A stretch of 23,803 nt of DNA from a virus: the IMG/VR virus record IMGVR_UViG_3300028615_000080, positions 1 through 23,803 of that record. The stretch is one strand, 5' to 3'. The translations under genes and the position numbers were made by a program. The first letter of the stretch is position 1; the number at the start of each line of letters is the position of its first letter. The notes under the pieces were generated by a model, which saw only the letters and a program-made list of their open reading frames with translations, searched no databases and was not told the origin of the DNA. This document shows positions 15,337 through 23,803 of this stretch, in pieces.

Positions 15337-18300
15337 TGAGTACAGAAAAAACACAAAGCCAAATTAAAGAAGTCCGGGACCAAATGTCTTTGGACTTCTC
15401 GGATGGTCGATATTTAAATACTATTTCAACAAATTTAGGTATTGCTCGTCCTCGTATTGGTTTGTCTGATTCTGAATGGCGGGCGATTGTTAAAGCTATC
15501 GCTTTGCATTATAAGCAGGTTAGAACTGCTTTTGCAGCGGTGTTGTCTATATTTTTTGGCCCTCGTATTACCGTGGGAACAGCATTATCCCAAGACGCTG
15601 TAGTGGGCGATACTAGCATTTTTGTACTTGATACTAGGGAATTTCCGCAAGTTGGCACTATTGTTATAGACGAAGGATTAGGAACTGAGGAAACAGTTGA
15701 ATATTGTTATATAGACCGCACCACTGGTGAAATGTTTTTGGAGACTGCGTTAACCCAGAATCATACAGCTCTTTTAAGTGATGCGGAGACAAATCTATTG
15801 TTTGATGTTCCTAATGGGTCTAATTCTCTTATTGTCGAGGATATTAGTCAGTTTCCAGATTTATCCCCTTTTGTAAATTATCCTATTATTGTGGGCGCTG
15901 GAACTGTCAATGAAGAAGTATTAACTGTTAGTGCTGTTGACCACGAAAATCTTACCCTTACTACATCGGCCATAAATAACACTAGACTAAGTGCTTTGCC
16001 TTCGTCAATTAGAACTACTGTTGCAAGAGATTATAGTACTATAACTACTCCCACTGTTTTAACTAATAACTCTTCTTTACTACTAACTGTGGCGGATGCA
16101 TCCCAGTTTCCAGAAACAGGAACGGTAATATTGAGTGCCTTGGGGCCTAAAACTATAAGCGCTTCTGTGTTTACGGCGAATGGTGGGTCTACTTCTACTA
16201 TTACAGTTCCGACTATATCGGCTCCTGATTTACCAATATTAGCCAATGAAACTCATGCGGGGCATCGAGTTGTATTTGAGCCTGATACTACCACAGCCGC
16301 CTTGCGTAACATAGAAGTTACGGTTTTGACCAATACCGAGACTAGTATCACATTGGTGGAGACTTTACCTGCGGCGGTGGTTTCTGGGGATACGTTTAAA
16401 ATACGCCCCGTTGTTAGTTATTTTAATGTAGACTATGACACTAATGTTCTTTCTTTAAATAAAGTTATTACGGATGTTTTGATTGAAGATCAGTTGGCGG
16501 TACATACAGATACGGCAGCTGCTGGTTCTGATAGTCTAAATATAGTTTTAACTACTGGTGGATTAACGGCAAATGAGTTTAGGGGCTATGTTGTTCAGGT
16601 TGGCACAGAACAATCAGTGATTTCTAGCCACTCTTCCCCTGCAGATACTCTAGTGTTGAGTACGGCTTTGATGGATGCTACTCCAGCTGGGTCTACCGTT
16701 ATTATTTATGAGTCTGTAGATGTAGAGCTTTTGTCTTTTAGGGAAACGGTTCATGTAGGACAGGTAAAATCAGTAGGGACAGGCTGGGATATTTTTCAGA
16801 CTGACCCCCTTATTATAGATGTTCAGATACCTGAAGATTTAGTAGAAGAAAGAGATTCTCGTAGTGGTGGGTATATACACACAACTTATGATTCTACTAT
16901 TCCTAATACTACTTTAGCTTCTGGTGTTACCGCTGGTGATTCATTTTTCTTGGTGTCGGATCCTACTGATTTTCCTATTGTGGGGGTAGCTATTCTAGAT
17001 GCGGGTGGCGGTAATCAGGAAAATGTTGCTTATTTCAATCCGAGAAGTGTTACTACTGATTTTAATGCTTCTGGGTCTACTACATTAGTTGTAGAAAATA
17101 GTTCGCTATTCGGAAATTCCGGGTCTATCATTTTAGCTGAAAATACAGCGATACAAGAAACCGTTACCATTTCAGATAATAATGAGGGTACTAATACTCT
17201 CACTGTCAGTTCTCTTACTAATACGCATTATACTGGTACATTAGTTCGGTCTGTACAGTTTAATGTTCCAAATAGTACGTTGGCTAACACTCATAGTGGT
17301 GGTACTTCGGTTGATTTGTATCAACCCTTTCATTTAAATAGTTCTTTACCTTTTAATCTAATCCCGCCTTTTGGGACGTTAACACAGGGATTGGACGGTA
17401 ATGCGCATCTTATAGATGATGTGTTTTATGGTCCTTATATGTATCGTAATAGTGGATCTATGAACCCGGAGGTACTGATCAATGCCCCAGCTTTTGGTAC
17501 TGGATCCACTACTCTGTCTGAATTATTACCAGGTCCTACTAGGATGGCCATAGATCAGCAAGTAGGGTCCATCACATTAGAAGTAGAGAATGCCACTGCG
17601 TTTGATCTAACTAATTTTCCATATTCAGTACGTGTAGGTGCTGGGACTGGGAATTTGGAGACGGTATCAGTTGCTGATATTTCATTGAAGCAGCGAACGT
17701 CAACATCTGTGAGTGTCGCAACTGCGGGGTCTTCGGTAATTACAACTACTGGATTATTAGATACCTCTTCGGGTATTAGTAATGGTATTGCAGATTCCTT
17801 TCCAGTTTCTACTGATTATATGGGGTATCGTATTGTGATAGATAAAGATGGCTCTAATGAAGAAGTTGCCTATGTGGTGTCCGCAGCTGGATCTGATCTG
17901 ACATTAGAAAGCCCACTAGTAAGTACGCATGTTTCGGGAGAGCGTATTTTACTAATGTCCGATGTATTAGTATTATCGTCTGCCACAGCTGATGATCATG
18001 AGGGTATTGTAGGTTTGGATGATCGTACGGTACGGTGGCCAGTTTTAGCTTCGTCCGATTTCAACACTGCTGAGAGTGTCTCTCCTTTGCTTTCAGGTAT
18101 GCTAATAAATGATGTTACTGGGTTTTCTGAAACTGGGGATGATTTTTATTTGAATTTTAGTGGTGTTCTTAAAGATGTAAAAACTTCTATTGTTGGTAAT
18201 CCTGCAGGCGGTTCGACGTCCATTGTTGTAGATAGTGTTGTTGGGTTGCCAGATTTTTCTATTACAGATTTTATTATTACTATTGCGCCTGGTGCTTTAG

Positions 18301-18671
18301 TAGAAGAAAATATGCGGGTTATTGGTGTAAATCCGGGTACAAATACTCTTACTTTAGCATCTAGAACATTATTTGATCACACCGATAATACTCCTGTTGT
18401 TTTCGAGGCTTCAGGTATGAAGTCTATTGTAAATACACAGGAATTTTTAACTTATAATTCTATCAGTGGGAATACGCTTAGCTTTTCTTTTCCAATTGTG
18501 TTACAATTTAATCATAGTCCTGGAGAATCTGCCGTTGTTTCTAAAGTAGACAGCGAGCCAAGGGACAATGGATTCGATTTCCCGTTTATATTGACTCCGG
18601 AAGCTAGTTTTAGGGTTGCTACAATTTTGGATTTGGTAAGAGCAGCTGGTGTAAATATCCGATTTAGTTAA
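15336..18671 (+). CDS. Repeat-rich baseplate protein in the gpI/gp7 position
   Basis: This 1111-residue protein overlaps the J stop (TAATG) and has no clear RBS, so it is probably coupled to J translation. The N-terminal ~80 residues are helical (SLDFSDGRYLNTISTNLG, SEWRAIVKAIALHYKQVRTAF), as in gpI-like wedge proteins that bind J. The bulk is at least eight related beta modules with the pattern xxLxVxDxSxFPxxGxIxI...E.V.V..., for example TSIFVLDTREFPQVGTIVI, SNSLIVEDISQFPDL, SLLLTVADASQFPETGTVIL and DSFFLVSDPTDFPIVGVAIL. The C-terminus (FPFILTPEASFRVATILDLV) again looks like a conserved attachment region. It probably connects the wedge to spikes or fibres. I cannot assign a firm family to the whole protein. 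Confidence 0.72.
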   Translation: MSTEKTQSQIKEVRDQMSLDFSDGRYLNTISTNLGIARPRIGLSDSEWRAIVKAIALHYKQVRTAFAAVLSIFFGPRITVGTALSQDAVVGDTSIFVLDTREFPQVGTIVIDEGLGTEETVEYCYIDRTTGEMFLETALTQNHTALLSDAETNLLFDVPNGSNSLIVEDISQFPDLSPFVNYPIIVGAGTVNEEVLTVSAVDHENLTLTTSAINNTRLSALPSSIRTTVARDYSTITTPTVLTNNSSLLLTVADASQFPETGTVILSALGPKTISASVFTANGGSTSTITVPTISAPDLPILANETHAGHRVVFEPDTTTAALRNIEVTVLTNTETSITLVETLPAAVVSGDTFKIRPVVSYFNVDYDTNVLSLNKVITDVLIEDQLAVHTDTAAAGSDSLNIVLTTGGLTANEFRGYVVQVGTEQSVISSHSSPADTLVLSTALMDATPAGSTVIIYESVDVELLSFRETVHVGQVKSVGTGWDIFQTDPLIIDVQIPEDLVEERDSRSGGYIHTTYDSTIPNTTLASGVTAGDSFFLVSDPTDFPIVGVAILDAGGGNQENVAYFNPRSVTTDFNASGSTTLVVENSSLFGNSGSIILAENTAIQETVTISDNNEGTNTLTVSSLTNTHYTGTLVRSVQFNVPNSTLANTHSGGTSVDLYQPFHLNSSLPFNLIPPFGTLTQGLDGNAHLIDDVFYGPYMYRNSGSMNPEVLINAPAFGTGSTTLSELLPGPTRMAIDQQVGSITLEVENATAFDLTNFPYSVRVGAGTGNLETVSVADISLKQRTSTSVSVATAGSSVITTTGLLDTSSGISNGIADSFPVSTDYMGYRIVIDKDGSNEEVAYVVSAAGSDLTLESPLVSTHVSGERILLMSDVLVLSSATADDHEGIVGLDDRTVRWPVLASSDFNTAESVSPLLSGMLINDVTGFSETGDDFYLNFSGVLKDVKTSIVGNPAGGSTSIVVDSVVGLPDFSITDFIITIAPGALVEENMRVIGVNPGTNTLTLASRTLFDHTDNTPVVFEASGMKSIVNTQEFLTYNSISGNTLSFSFPIVLQFNHSPGESAVVSKVDSEPRDNGFDFPFILTPEASFRVATILDLVRAAGVNIRFS
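16170..16410 (+). repeat. Beta module shared with the 424-aa sheath-proximal protein
   Basis: The translation aligns with residues ~183-255 of the protein at 1643-2917 (DNA ~2190-2409). Shared elements in order are TANGGST/TATGGST, TTTAALR/TTTADLR, VVASNTTTTLT versus VLTNTETSITL, and the identical LPAAVVSGD. The two copies are about 14 kb apart. Confidence 0.75.
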
Positions 18672-18686
18672 AAGGTACAGTAATAT

Positions 18687-21600
18687 ATGCCAAAGAAAGT
18701 ATTAATTCATCCCAATCAAAGAATTGATTTACCTGATTGGACTAGAGCTGCTAATGGGTACACTGCGGATGTTGCGTCGGTTGCTGTGGATAGGCAGATT
18801 TTAGATGCTCGTCCGTTGGCTTTAGATGGATTTAGAATTCGGGTTCCGGACCAAACATTAGAGCCTGGGGTAGTCTATATAAAAAATGGTAATGCGTTTG
18901 ATAGGGAAGGTAAACTTCTTAACGATGAAGACACGGTTGATGAAGAAAAACAAGTAACTTGTACAGGGGCTTCCACAACTTTTTATATTGAGATTGAATA
19001 TGTTGAGTCCCAGTCTGATGTGGATGCTCGGGTTTTTTGGGATCCTACGGTAGCTAATACGTCCCCAATTCCTGATGGAGAGGAGTTTTCGGATAATGTT
19101 ACTACTCGCTTGACTCCTTCGTGGAGGCCGGTAAATCCTCCTTCTACAACTGGTTTTGCAGTTGTTACAAATCCTAATAGTAACCGAGTTCCTATCGCAG
19201 CTGTAGATACAAACGGGTCTAATGAAATTGATTTAACAGGCATTACTTTAGTCCAGCCTTCCACTGTTACTTTACGGGAGAACGACACTCCCACGATTCT
19301 ACATGTGGCTGATGCTAGATTATTCTCGTCTGTTACTGGAGAAAATGAGGTTACGTTAACTACTCCGGATACTCCTGCAATACCTACTTCCACTATTATT
19401 CGTAACGTAGTTAGTGTAGATAAAGTTAATAATCGTTTAACTTTGAATTCTAGCCCGGGTGCAGTTTTAGCAGGCACTCGTGTACAAGCAACTGGATTAA
19501 CAGCTGATTTATTATCTGAACGGGTGAGGGCTCTTCGTACCGCTAGTTCTGTGGTATACGATAATGTTGAACGTGTTTTTCAAGGTGACACAGAAGCTGG
19601 GGCTGGTTTAATTGTAGATAAAGAAGATCCTACTCTACGTAATGATTTAAATGTTCGTAGTTTAAAGAATTACGTGGATTTTATGGCGGGTCAGTTGAGA
19701 GATTTGCGTTGGGGTCACCCTCATCCGCAAATTACATCATATGCGCCTCCGTCTTCATTTAGTGGATACGATAAATTACATTATACCCATAGTGGCGGTA
19801 TTGCTGGTGCTCGTTTTGCTCATATTAGCGTAGGTGATGGTGTTAATTCGTGGGGCGATTTTAATGGGAATGATGAGACTGAATTACAGCAAGCTTTTGA
19901 TGCTTTACAAGGTGTTGGGGGTGTCATACATATTAAAAAGGGTACTTATACTATTAATAGCCCAATAGTTATTTCGGAGTCTACATCTATTAAATATGAA
20001 ATTCTGTTGGACCCTACTACTACGTTAACCACGCCCTTAGATCATACTGACCCTGTTTTTGATTTTCAGGGTCCAGTAAGTATTTATATCAAAGGCTCAA
20101 ATAGATTCACTAGTCTTATAGGTCATGGAGGTGCGGCTAGTTCCAGCACTATTCTGAATCAAAAAGCCATTGATTTAGATGAAGATGTGGCTTCTTTTTC
20201 CATACAGAGTTGTGCCATTGTTGGCTCAGTGTTGATGCCTTCTACAGCGAATTTGGTTCTGTATAGTGAAATTGATTGTGAGCATATTGATCTTAATCTA
20301 ACTGGTGTGTCTACATCAGCATCAGATACGCCTTTAATAGGCAACTCTACTCCTTCAGATATTAGGCAAGTTTATCTACAAAATACAAAATTTCAATTAG
20401 TTGGAGGTTTGGATTCCAGTATTGTTAGGTTTAATGATGTTGATTCTTTAAATGTTTCTAATTGTGAATTATCTATGGGTGGGAATACTCTTCCTTTTCG
20501 TATAGATAATATTGCTAGTAATTTATCGATTAAGAATAACACGTTAGTGATGTCTAATTCTACTCAAGGTTGTGGGTTCTTAAAAGCTTCCAGGGTGTTA
20601 AATGGTGTTATTTCTGATTTAACTGTTGATACTGGTGGGAATACGTTAACATATGGGGCTACTACCTCTGCTTTTATTGACATCGCTTCATTTTTGAATT
20701 TCAGTGTTAAAGATGTAGGTTTTGCTAATTCTAGTGGTGTTTTAGGCTTTCATGATCGGTTTTTTCATTTTGCCACTACTGCGGCCGACCCAGTTACAGT
20801 TCATCATAACTTAACGATAGATAATGTAACTCTTAACTTAGGCGGGTCAGCTTTTACAGCTATTACTACAGGTACAATAAACAACATATATAATCTTTCT
20901 TTAAAGGATTGTGTTATTGAGAATATGGCATCGGGAGTTAGTTTTCATGTTCCTGGTAGATTAAGTATTAAAGACTGTACTATTGATGGACAGTTGAGTT
21001 CTTCGGCTCAACGGGGGGTCGTCTGCGGTAGTCAGGCGGGAGCAGGTACACGACAGATTATTCAAATTGACGATTCTGAAATCCGAAATTTACAGAGTAC
21101 TACGGCCGGTAAAATTTGTGGGGTGCTAGTTAATGCTGCAACAGGAGAAATAGATCTTCACGTTAAGAATTTGACTATTTCGGATTTGGGAAATTCAGGT
21201 ACAACTTCTACTAGTCTTTGTGCTGGTATATATCTTGATTCACTTAACGATTATAAGAATGTTATAGTTAAAGACTGTTCTATTAAGGGACTTAAAGCGG
21301 CGCCTACTTCTACTATCATAGGAGTGGGTGTTGTGGGTCAGTTTGATTCGGCCACTAAGCCGTTTGTGTCTGTGTGTTCTAATAATATTTCTGATTTAGG
21401 TCAGGTAGGAGATTCTGGCTCTGCGTGTTATGGGGTTAGGCTTACTTCGTCTGATTCTGGTACCAATATAGTTTCTAATGTTAAGATAGAAGATAATCAG
21501 ATTTCAGATTTAAATACTCCTAATAATACGAACACAGCAATTTCTGTGCGAGCGGATACGGTACTGTCTACTAGTGTGGAAGGTAATGTGATTACCAATG

Positions 21601-22364
21601 TTTTAGGTAGTACTCCTATATCGGAGTCTGGCGGGATTATTGATATTGGTACAAGCGGTTCGTTTATTAGTGTTCGCAGAAATACTATGAATCAGTCTCT
21701 TACAGCACGAGGCGGGGCTGGTATTCAATTTATCTCTAATCTTGATACAGATGTGTTCTCACATGTAACTGTGGAAGGTAATAAGATTCATGGGGCCAAT
21801 GCACTCAATACGAATGGATTAGTACACGGTGTTCATTTAGTTGGGGTGATTGGGTCTACATCGGCTACTACGTTTAACCAGACTGTTATTGAATCGAATA
21901 CAGTTGAGTTGAATCAGACGGACTACACAATTGTGTCTTCTGGGGTGAGAGTTAATAATATTCAGGGCTTGGGTGTTTCTGTTTGTAGAAACATTGTTAA
22001 TGAAACTGCTTTTAATCAAGGTAGGCAGGGTGTCTTTGTAAGCGGGCCTATTATTGGTGGTGAGAAAAAGTTGGTATTGGTTAAAGTCGATGGGAATACT
22101 GATGTGAGTATTTTGATTGCTACATCAGAAAGTGGAGTGGCTGAGGGTAATGTTATTAGGCCAAGTGCAGGTGCTGTGTCTATGGATATTGTTTCTTCTG
22201 TGAATACCTTAGCAATGGGTAATGTGTTGGGTAACTCTGCGGAGACTGGCGGTGTTAACGGACATGATCGAACCGACCGAGTTGTGGCGATAGCAGGAAC
22301 ACCAACACAGGTCTCAGATACGCAGGCGGCTGGTGCTGATAATCATTATTTGAATATAGTATAA
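18687..22364 (+). CDS. Tailspike with parallel beta-helix, possible glycan-active receptor-binding protein
   Basis: This 1225-residue protein follows after a 15-base gap with RBS AAAGGT. Residues 1-~180 look like a particle-binding part (MPKKVLIHPNQRIDL, LALDGFRIRV, FYIEIEYVESQ), followed by a beta module (~190-265) like those in the preceding gene. From ~380 it has the classic start of a pectate-lyase-like right-handed beta-helix (ETELQQAFDALQGVGGVIHI, KKGTYTINSPIVI). It continues with about a dozen rungs marked by motifs such as KDCTIDG, EDNQISDL, EGNVITN, EGNKIHG and ESNTVEL, spaced 31-40 residues. The C-terminal ~60 residues are a short cap. Such spikes bind and often cleave capsule or O-polysaccharide; no catalytic residues can be named here. 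Confidence 0.82.
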   Translation: MPKKVLIHPNQRIDLPDWTRAANGYTADVASVAVDRQILDARPLALDGFRIRVPDQTLEPGVVYIKNGNAFDREGKLLNDEDTVDEEKQVTCTGASTTFYIEIEYVESQSDVDARVFWDPTVANTSPIPDGEEFSDNVTTRLTPSWRPVNPPSTTGFAVVTNPNSNRVPIAAVDTNGSNEIDLTGITLVQPSTVTLRENDTPTILHVADARLFSSVTGENEVTLTTPDTPAIPTSTIIRNVVSVDKVNNRLTLNSSPGAVLAGTRVQATGLTADLLSERVRALRTASSVVYDNVERVFQGDTEAGAGLIVDKEDPTLRNDLNVRSLKNYVDFMAGQLRDLRWGHPHPQITSYAPPSSFSGYDKLHYTHSGGIAGARFAHISVGDGVNSWGDFNGNDETELQQAFDALQGVGGVIHIKKGTYTINSPIVISESTSIKYEILLDPTTTLTTPLDHTDPVFDFQGPVSIYIKGSNRFTSLIGHGGAASSSTILNQKAIDLDEDVASFSIQSCAIVGSVLMPSTANLVLYSEIDCEHIDLNLTGVSTSASDTPLIGNSTPSDIRQVYLQNTKFQLVGGLDSSIVRFNDVDSLNVSNCELSMGGNTLPFRIDNIASNLSIKNNTLVMSNSTQGCGFLKASRVLNGVISDLTVDTGGNTLTYGATTSAFIDIASFLNFSVKDVGFANSSGVLGFHDRFFHFATTAADPVTVHHNLTIDNVTLNLGGSAFTAITTGTINNIYNLSLKDCVIENMASGVSFHVPGRLSIKDCTIDGQLSSSAQRGVVCGSQAGAGTRQIIQIDDSEIRNLQSTTAGKICGVLVNAATGEIDLHVKNLTISDLGNSGTTSTSLCAGIYLDSLNDYKNVIVKDCSIKGLKAAPTSTIIGVGVVGQFDSATKPFVSVCSNNISDLGQVGDSGSACYGVRLTSSDSGTNIVSNVKIEDNQISDLNTPNNTNTAISVRADTVLSTSVEGNVITNVLGSTPISESGGIIDIGTSGSFISVRRNTMNQSLTARGGAGIQFISNLDTDVFSHVTVEGNKIHGANALNTNGLVHGVHLVGVIGSTSATTFNQTVIESNTVELNQTDYTIVSSGVRVNNIQGLGVSVCRNIVNETAFNQGRQGVFVSGPIIGGEKKLVLVKVDGNTDVSILIATSESGVAEGNVIRPSAGAVSMDIVSSVNTLAMGNVLGNSAETGGVNGHDRTDRVVAIAGTPTQVSDTQAAGADNHYLNIV

Positions 22365-22374
22365 AGGTAATTTT

Positions 22375-22968
22375 ATGGGTATTATTAAACCTTGGTCTTC
22401 TAATTATCCTACGTCTCTGGATAACACGACCACAAATTTTACAACCTTAGTTGATACCGCGGATGATGTTATTGCTTCTCATCCTAATTCCTTGGCCGGC
22501 GCTGTTATTGTTCTGGAGCAAGAGAATATTGGTTACAAGGATAATGTGGTTGTGACTGCTGCGTCTAATGAAGTTGAAACACAATTGCAGGTGGAAAGGG
22601 TTATTGGAAGTATTTTGTTTGACGGTGGGGATTTAGCTCACTTAATTCCACATTTACGTTTTATAGGGATTTATAACACAAATTCAGGTTCAGGAAACGC
22701 CAGAGTGCGCATGTATGATATGGGCGCTCCTGGTACTCCATTATTGCCACCACAGTTAAGGTCCACGGTTTCTATTGCTGATTCCGATGATGGAAATATC
22801 ATTAAAGCCCAGCAAGTATTGACTTTATCAGGTTCGCCTGGAGTTGGGTTGAACCAAATTCATAGTTCTCTCAGAGTGTATGAGTTTCGATTAATTTTGG
22901 ATACTGCTACTTCAGGGGCAGATATGATTGTTCATTGGGCTGGGTTGGCATTGGGTGTGACCCAATAG
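22375..22968 (+). CDS. Small virion protein of unknown role between spike and fibre
   Basis: This 197-residue protein has RBS AAAGGT and a 10-base gap after the tailspike. It is beta-rich with no signal peptide or membrane segment. Segments include MGIIKPWSSNYPTSLD, VIASHPNSLAGAVIVLEQEN, VERVIGSILFDGG, and an ending with VYEFRLILDTATSGADMIVH. The length and strand pattern could suit a capsid- or fibre-decorating jelly-roll type protein, but I do not recognise a family. Location between two host-recognition genes suggests a fibre-associated or attachment role. Confidence 0.65.
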   Translation: MGIIKPWSSNYPTSLDNTTTNFTTLVDTADDVIASHPNSLAGAVIVLEQENIGYKDNVVVTAASNEVETQLQVERVIGSILFDGGDLAHLIPHLRFIGIYNTNSGSGNARVRMYDMGAPGTPLLPPQLRSTVSIADSDDGNIIKAQQVLTLSGSPGVGLNQIHSSLRVYEFRLILDTATSGADMIVHWAGLALGVTQ

Positions 22969-22976
22969 GGGAATAA

Positions 22977-23803
22977 ATGGCTACATACACTAATAGAGTA
23001 CACGACACTGTAGCAAGTGCTTTTGTGAGGTGGGATACCTCAACTCCTGATACAGGAGGTTCGTCGTACCCAGGTCCGGGTACGTTTGGAGTTGATACCT
23101 CAGATTTTACTGTTGAAAAGGTTATAGATACCGCAGGAGTTACTGATCATGGTGCGTTGACTGGTTTAACTGACGATGATCATAGTGTTTATGCGTTGTT
23201 AGCAGGCCGTGCAGGCGGACAGATTTTGATCGGAGGCACAGCTGCAGGTGATGATTTAAGTCTTAGAGCTTCCACAGATATAGCTCCTGGGGATATTATT
23301 TTACTGGATCGATTGGATGTCAATAGCAATAATGTCATTAATGTTGCGGATATCACAACTGTAGCCAGCTCTACACAAGCTCTACAAGACGTGACGGCTG
23401 TTTCTGTGAGTGCTACAGACGCCACTACTGCTCCTATTAGTGCTACACAAACTACAGATGATTCGTCCCCTGTTGTTGGGTTGACGAATTCGGGTACAAA
23501 CTCGGGGTCTACTAACATATTTTTAGGGTCTCAAGATCCATTAAATAATATTGTTGCGGATGCTGGTGATTTATATATTAGAGATAGTGGGGCTTCTTCA
23601 TCTTTGTTTGTTAAAACCTCTGATGGTGTGAGTACTGGTTGGGTAGACCTATCTACCAGTGGAGGAACTCCTGCTGGGTCTGATACAGAGATTCAGTTTA
23701 ATAACTCTGGTGCTTTTGGAGCTAGTGCTAATCTCACATGGGATGGCTCAATATTAGACGTTACTGGAACGGTTAGAAGTAGTGTACAATTGTCTGTTAC
23801 TGG
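22977..23803 (+). CDS. Tail fibre protein, 3' end cut by window
   Basis: The frame starts with ATG at 22977, eight bases after the previous stop, with a GGGGA RBS at 22968-22972, and stays open to the window end (275 codons visible). After a short N-terminus (MATYTNRVHDTVASAF) it shows motifs common in phage tail fibres: DHGALTGLTDDDHSVYALLA followed by GRAGGQILIGGT, then GDLYIRDSGASSSLFVK with GWVDL, then SDTEIQFNNSGAFGAS with LTWDGSILDVTG. These are short repeating beta units found in trimeric fibres. The receptor-binding end, and any chaperone domain, lie beyond the window. Confidence 0.82.
   Translation, partial: MATYTNRVHDTVASAFVRWDTSTPDTGGSSYPGPGTFGVDTSDFTVEKVIDTAGVTDHGALTGLTDDDHSVYALLAGRAGGQILIGGTAAGDDLSLRASTDIAPGDIILLDRLDVNSNNVINVADITTVASSTQALQDVTAVSVSATDATTAPISATQTTDDSSPVVGLTNSGTNSGSTNIFLGSQDPLNNIVADAGDLYIRDSGASSSLFVKTSDGVSTGWVDLSTSGGTPAGSDTEIQFNNSGAFGASANLTWDGSILDVTGTVRSSVQLSVT

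Noticed and set aside
18983-19477. 164-codon open frame on the minus strand inside the tailspike gene
   Set aside because: Antisense to a well-supported gene; no recognisable protein pattern and no minus-strand genes elsewhere in the window.
20880-22020. Repeated spacing as a CRISPR-like or DNA-level tandem repeat
   Set aside because: The repetition is at protein level only. The nucleotide sequences of the units differ and spacing varies.
22200-22364. Variable region of a diversity-generating retroelement at the tailspike C-terminus
   Set aside because: No template copy, reverse transcriptase or adenine-biased repeat is visible, and the C-terminus is not a lectin-like fold by sequence.
23189-23518. 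109-codon open frame on the minus strand near the window end
   Set aside because: Antisense to the tail fibre frame, which has recognisable fibre motifs throughout.

Overview
The window is a contiguous piece of the late structural region of a contractile-tailed (myovirus-type) bacteriophage or prophage. All genes lie on the + strand and are packed head to tail. No replication, packaging, lysis-cassette, integrase, tRNA or host metabolic gene is visible. The base composition is AT-leaning, with many T-ending and AGA/AGG codons. No host can be named from the sequence; the only hint about the host wall is an M23 endopeptidase domain carried by the baseplate hub.

Layout. (1) 1-2917: the 3' part of the tail sheath gene (cut by the window edge), then an unrecognised 424-residue structural protein. 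(2) 2918-3014: a clear rho-independent terminator and a possible TATAAT promoter just before the tail tube gene. (3) 3015-6381: tail tube, tail assembly chaperone with a frameshifted extension, and a tape measure protein that appears split in two by a G8 tract. (4) 6388-18671: the baseplate, comprising a hub with an embedded M23 peptidase, a gpV/gp5-like spike, a LysM plus gp25-like wedge fusion, a J/gp6-like wedge, and a 1111-residue repeat-rich protein in the gpI position. Most of these genes are joined by TAATG stop-start overlaps. (5) 18687-23803: host-recognition genes, comprising a 1225-residue beta-helix tailspike, a 197-residue unknown, and the start of a tail fibre that runs off the window.

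How the genes work together. Sheath and tube form the contractile tail. The chaperone pair assembles the tube around the tape measure. The hub, spike and wedge proteins form the baseplate that triggers contraction and locally cuts the cell wall. The tailspike and fibre bind the host surface. The order matches the P2/Mu plan (FI, FII, E/E', T, D, V, W, J, I, fibres), with additions: an extra gene between sheath and tube, several domain fusions, and a family of small beta-rich modules inserted into the sheath, wedge, gpI-position and probably tailspike proteins.

Most notable points: two candidate recoding sites about 640 bases apart (A5-G in the chaperone, G8 in the tape measure), the dispersed beta-module family, and the fused or enlarged baseplate proteins. 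I see no evidence of a non-phage system in this window.
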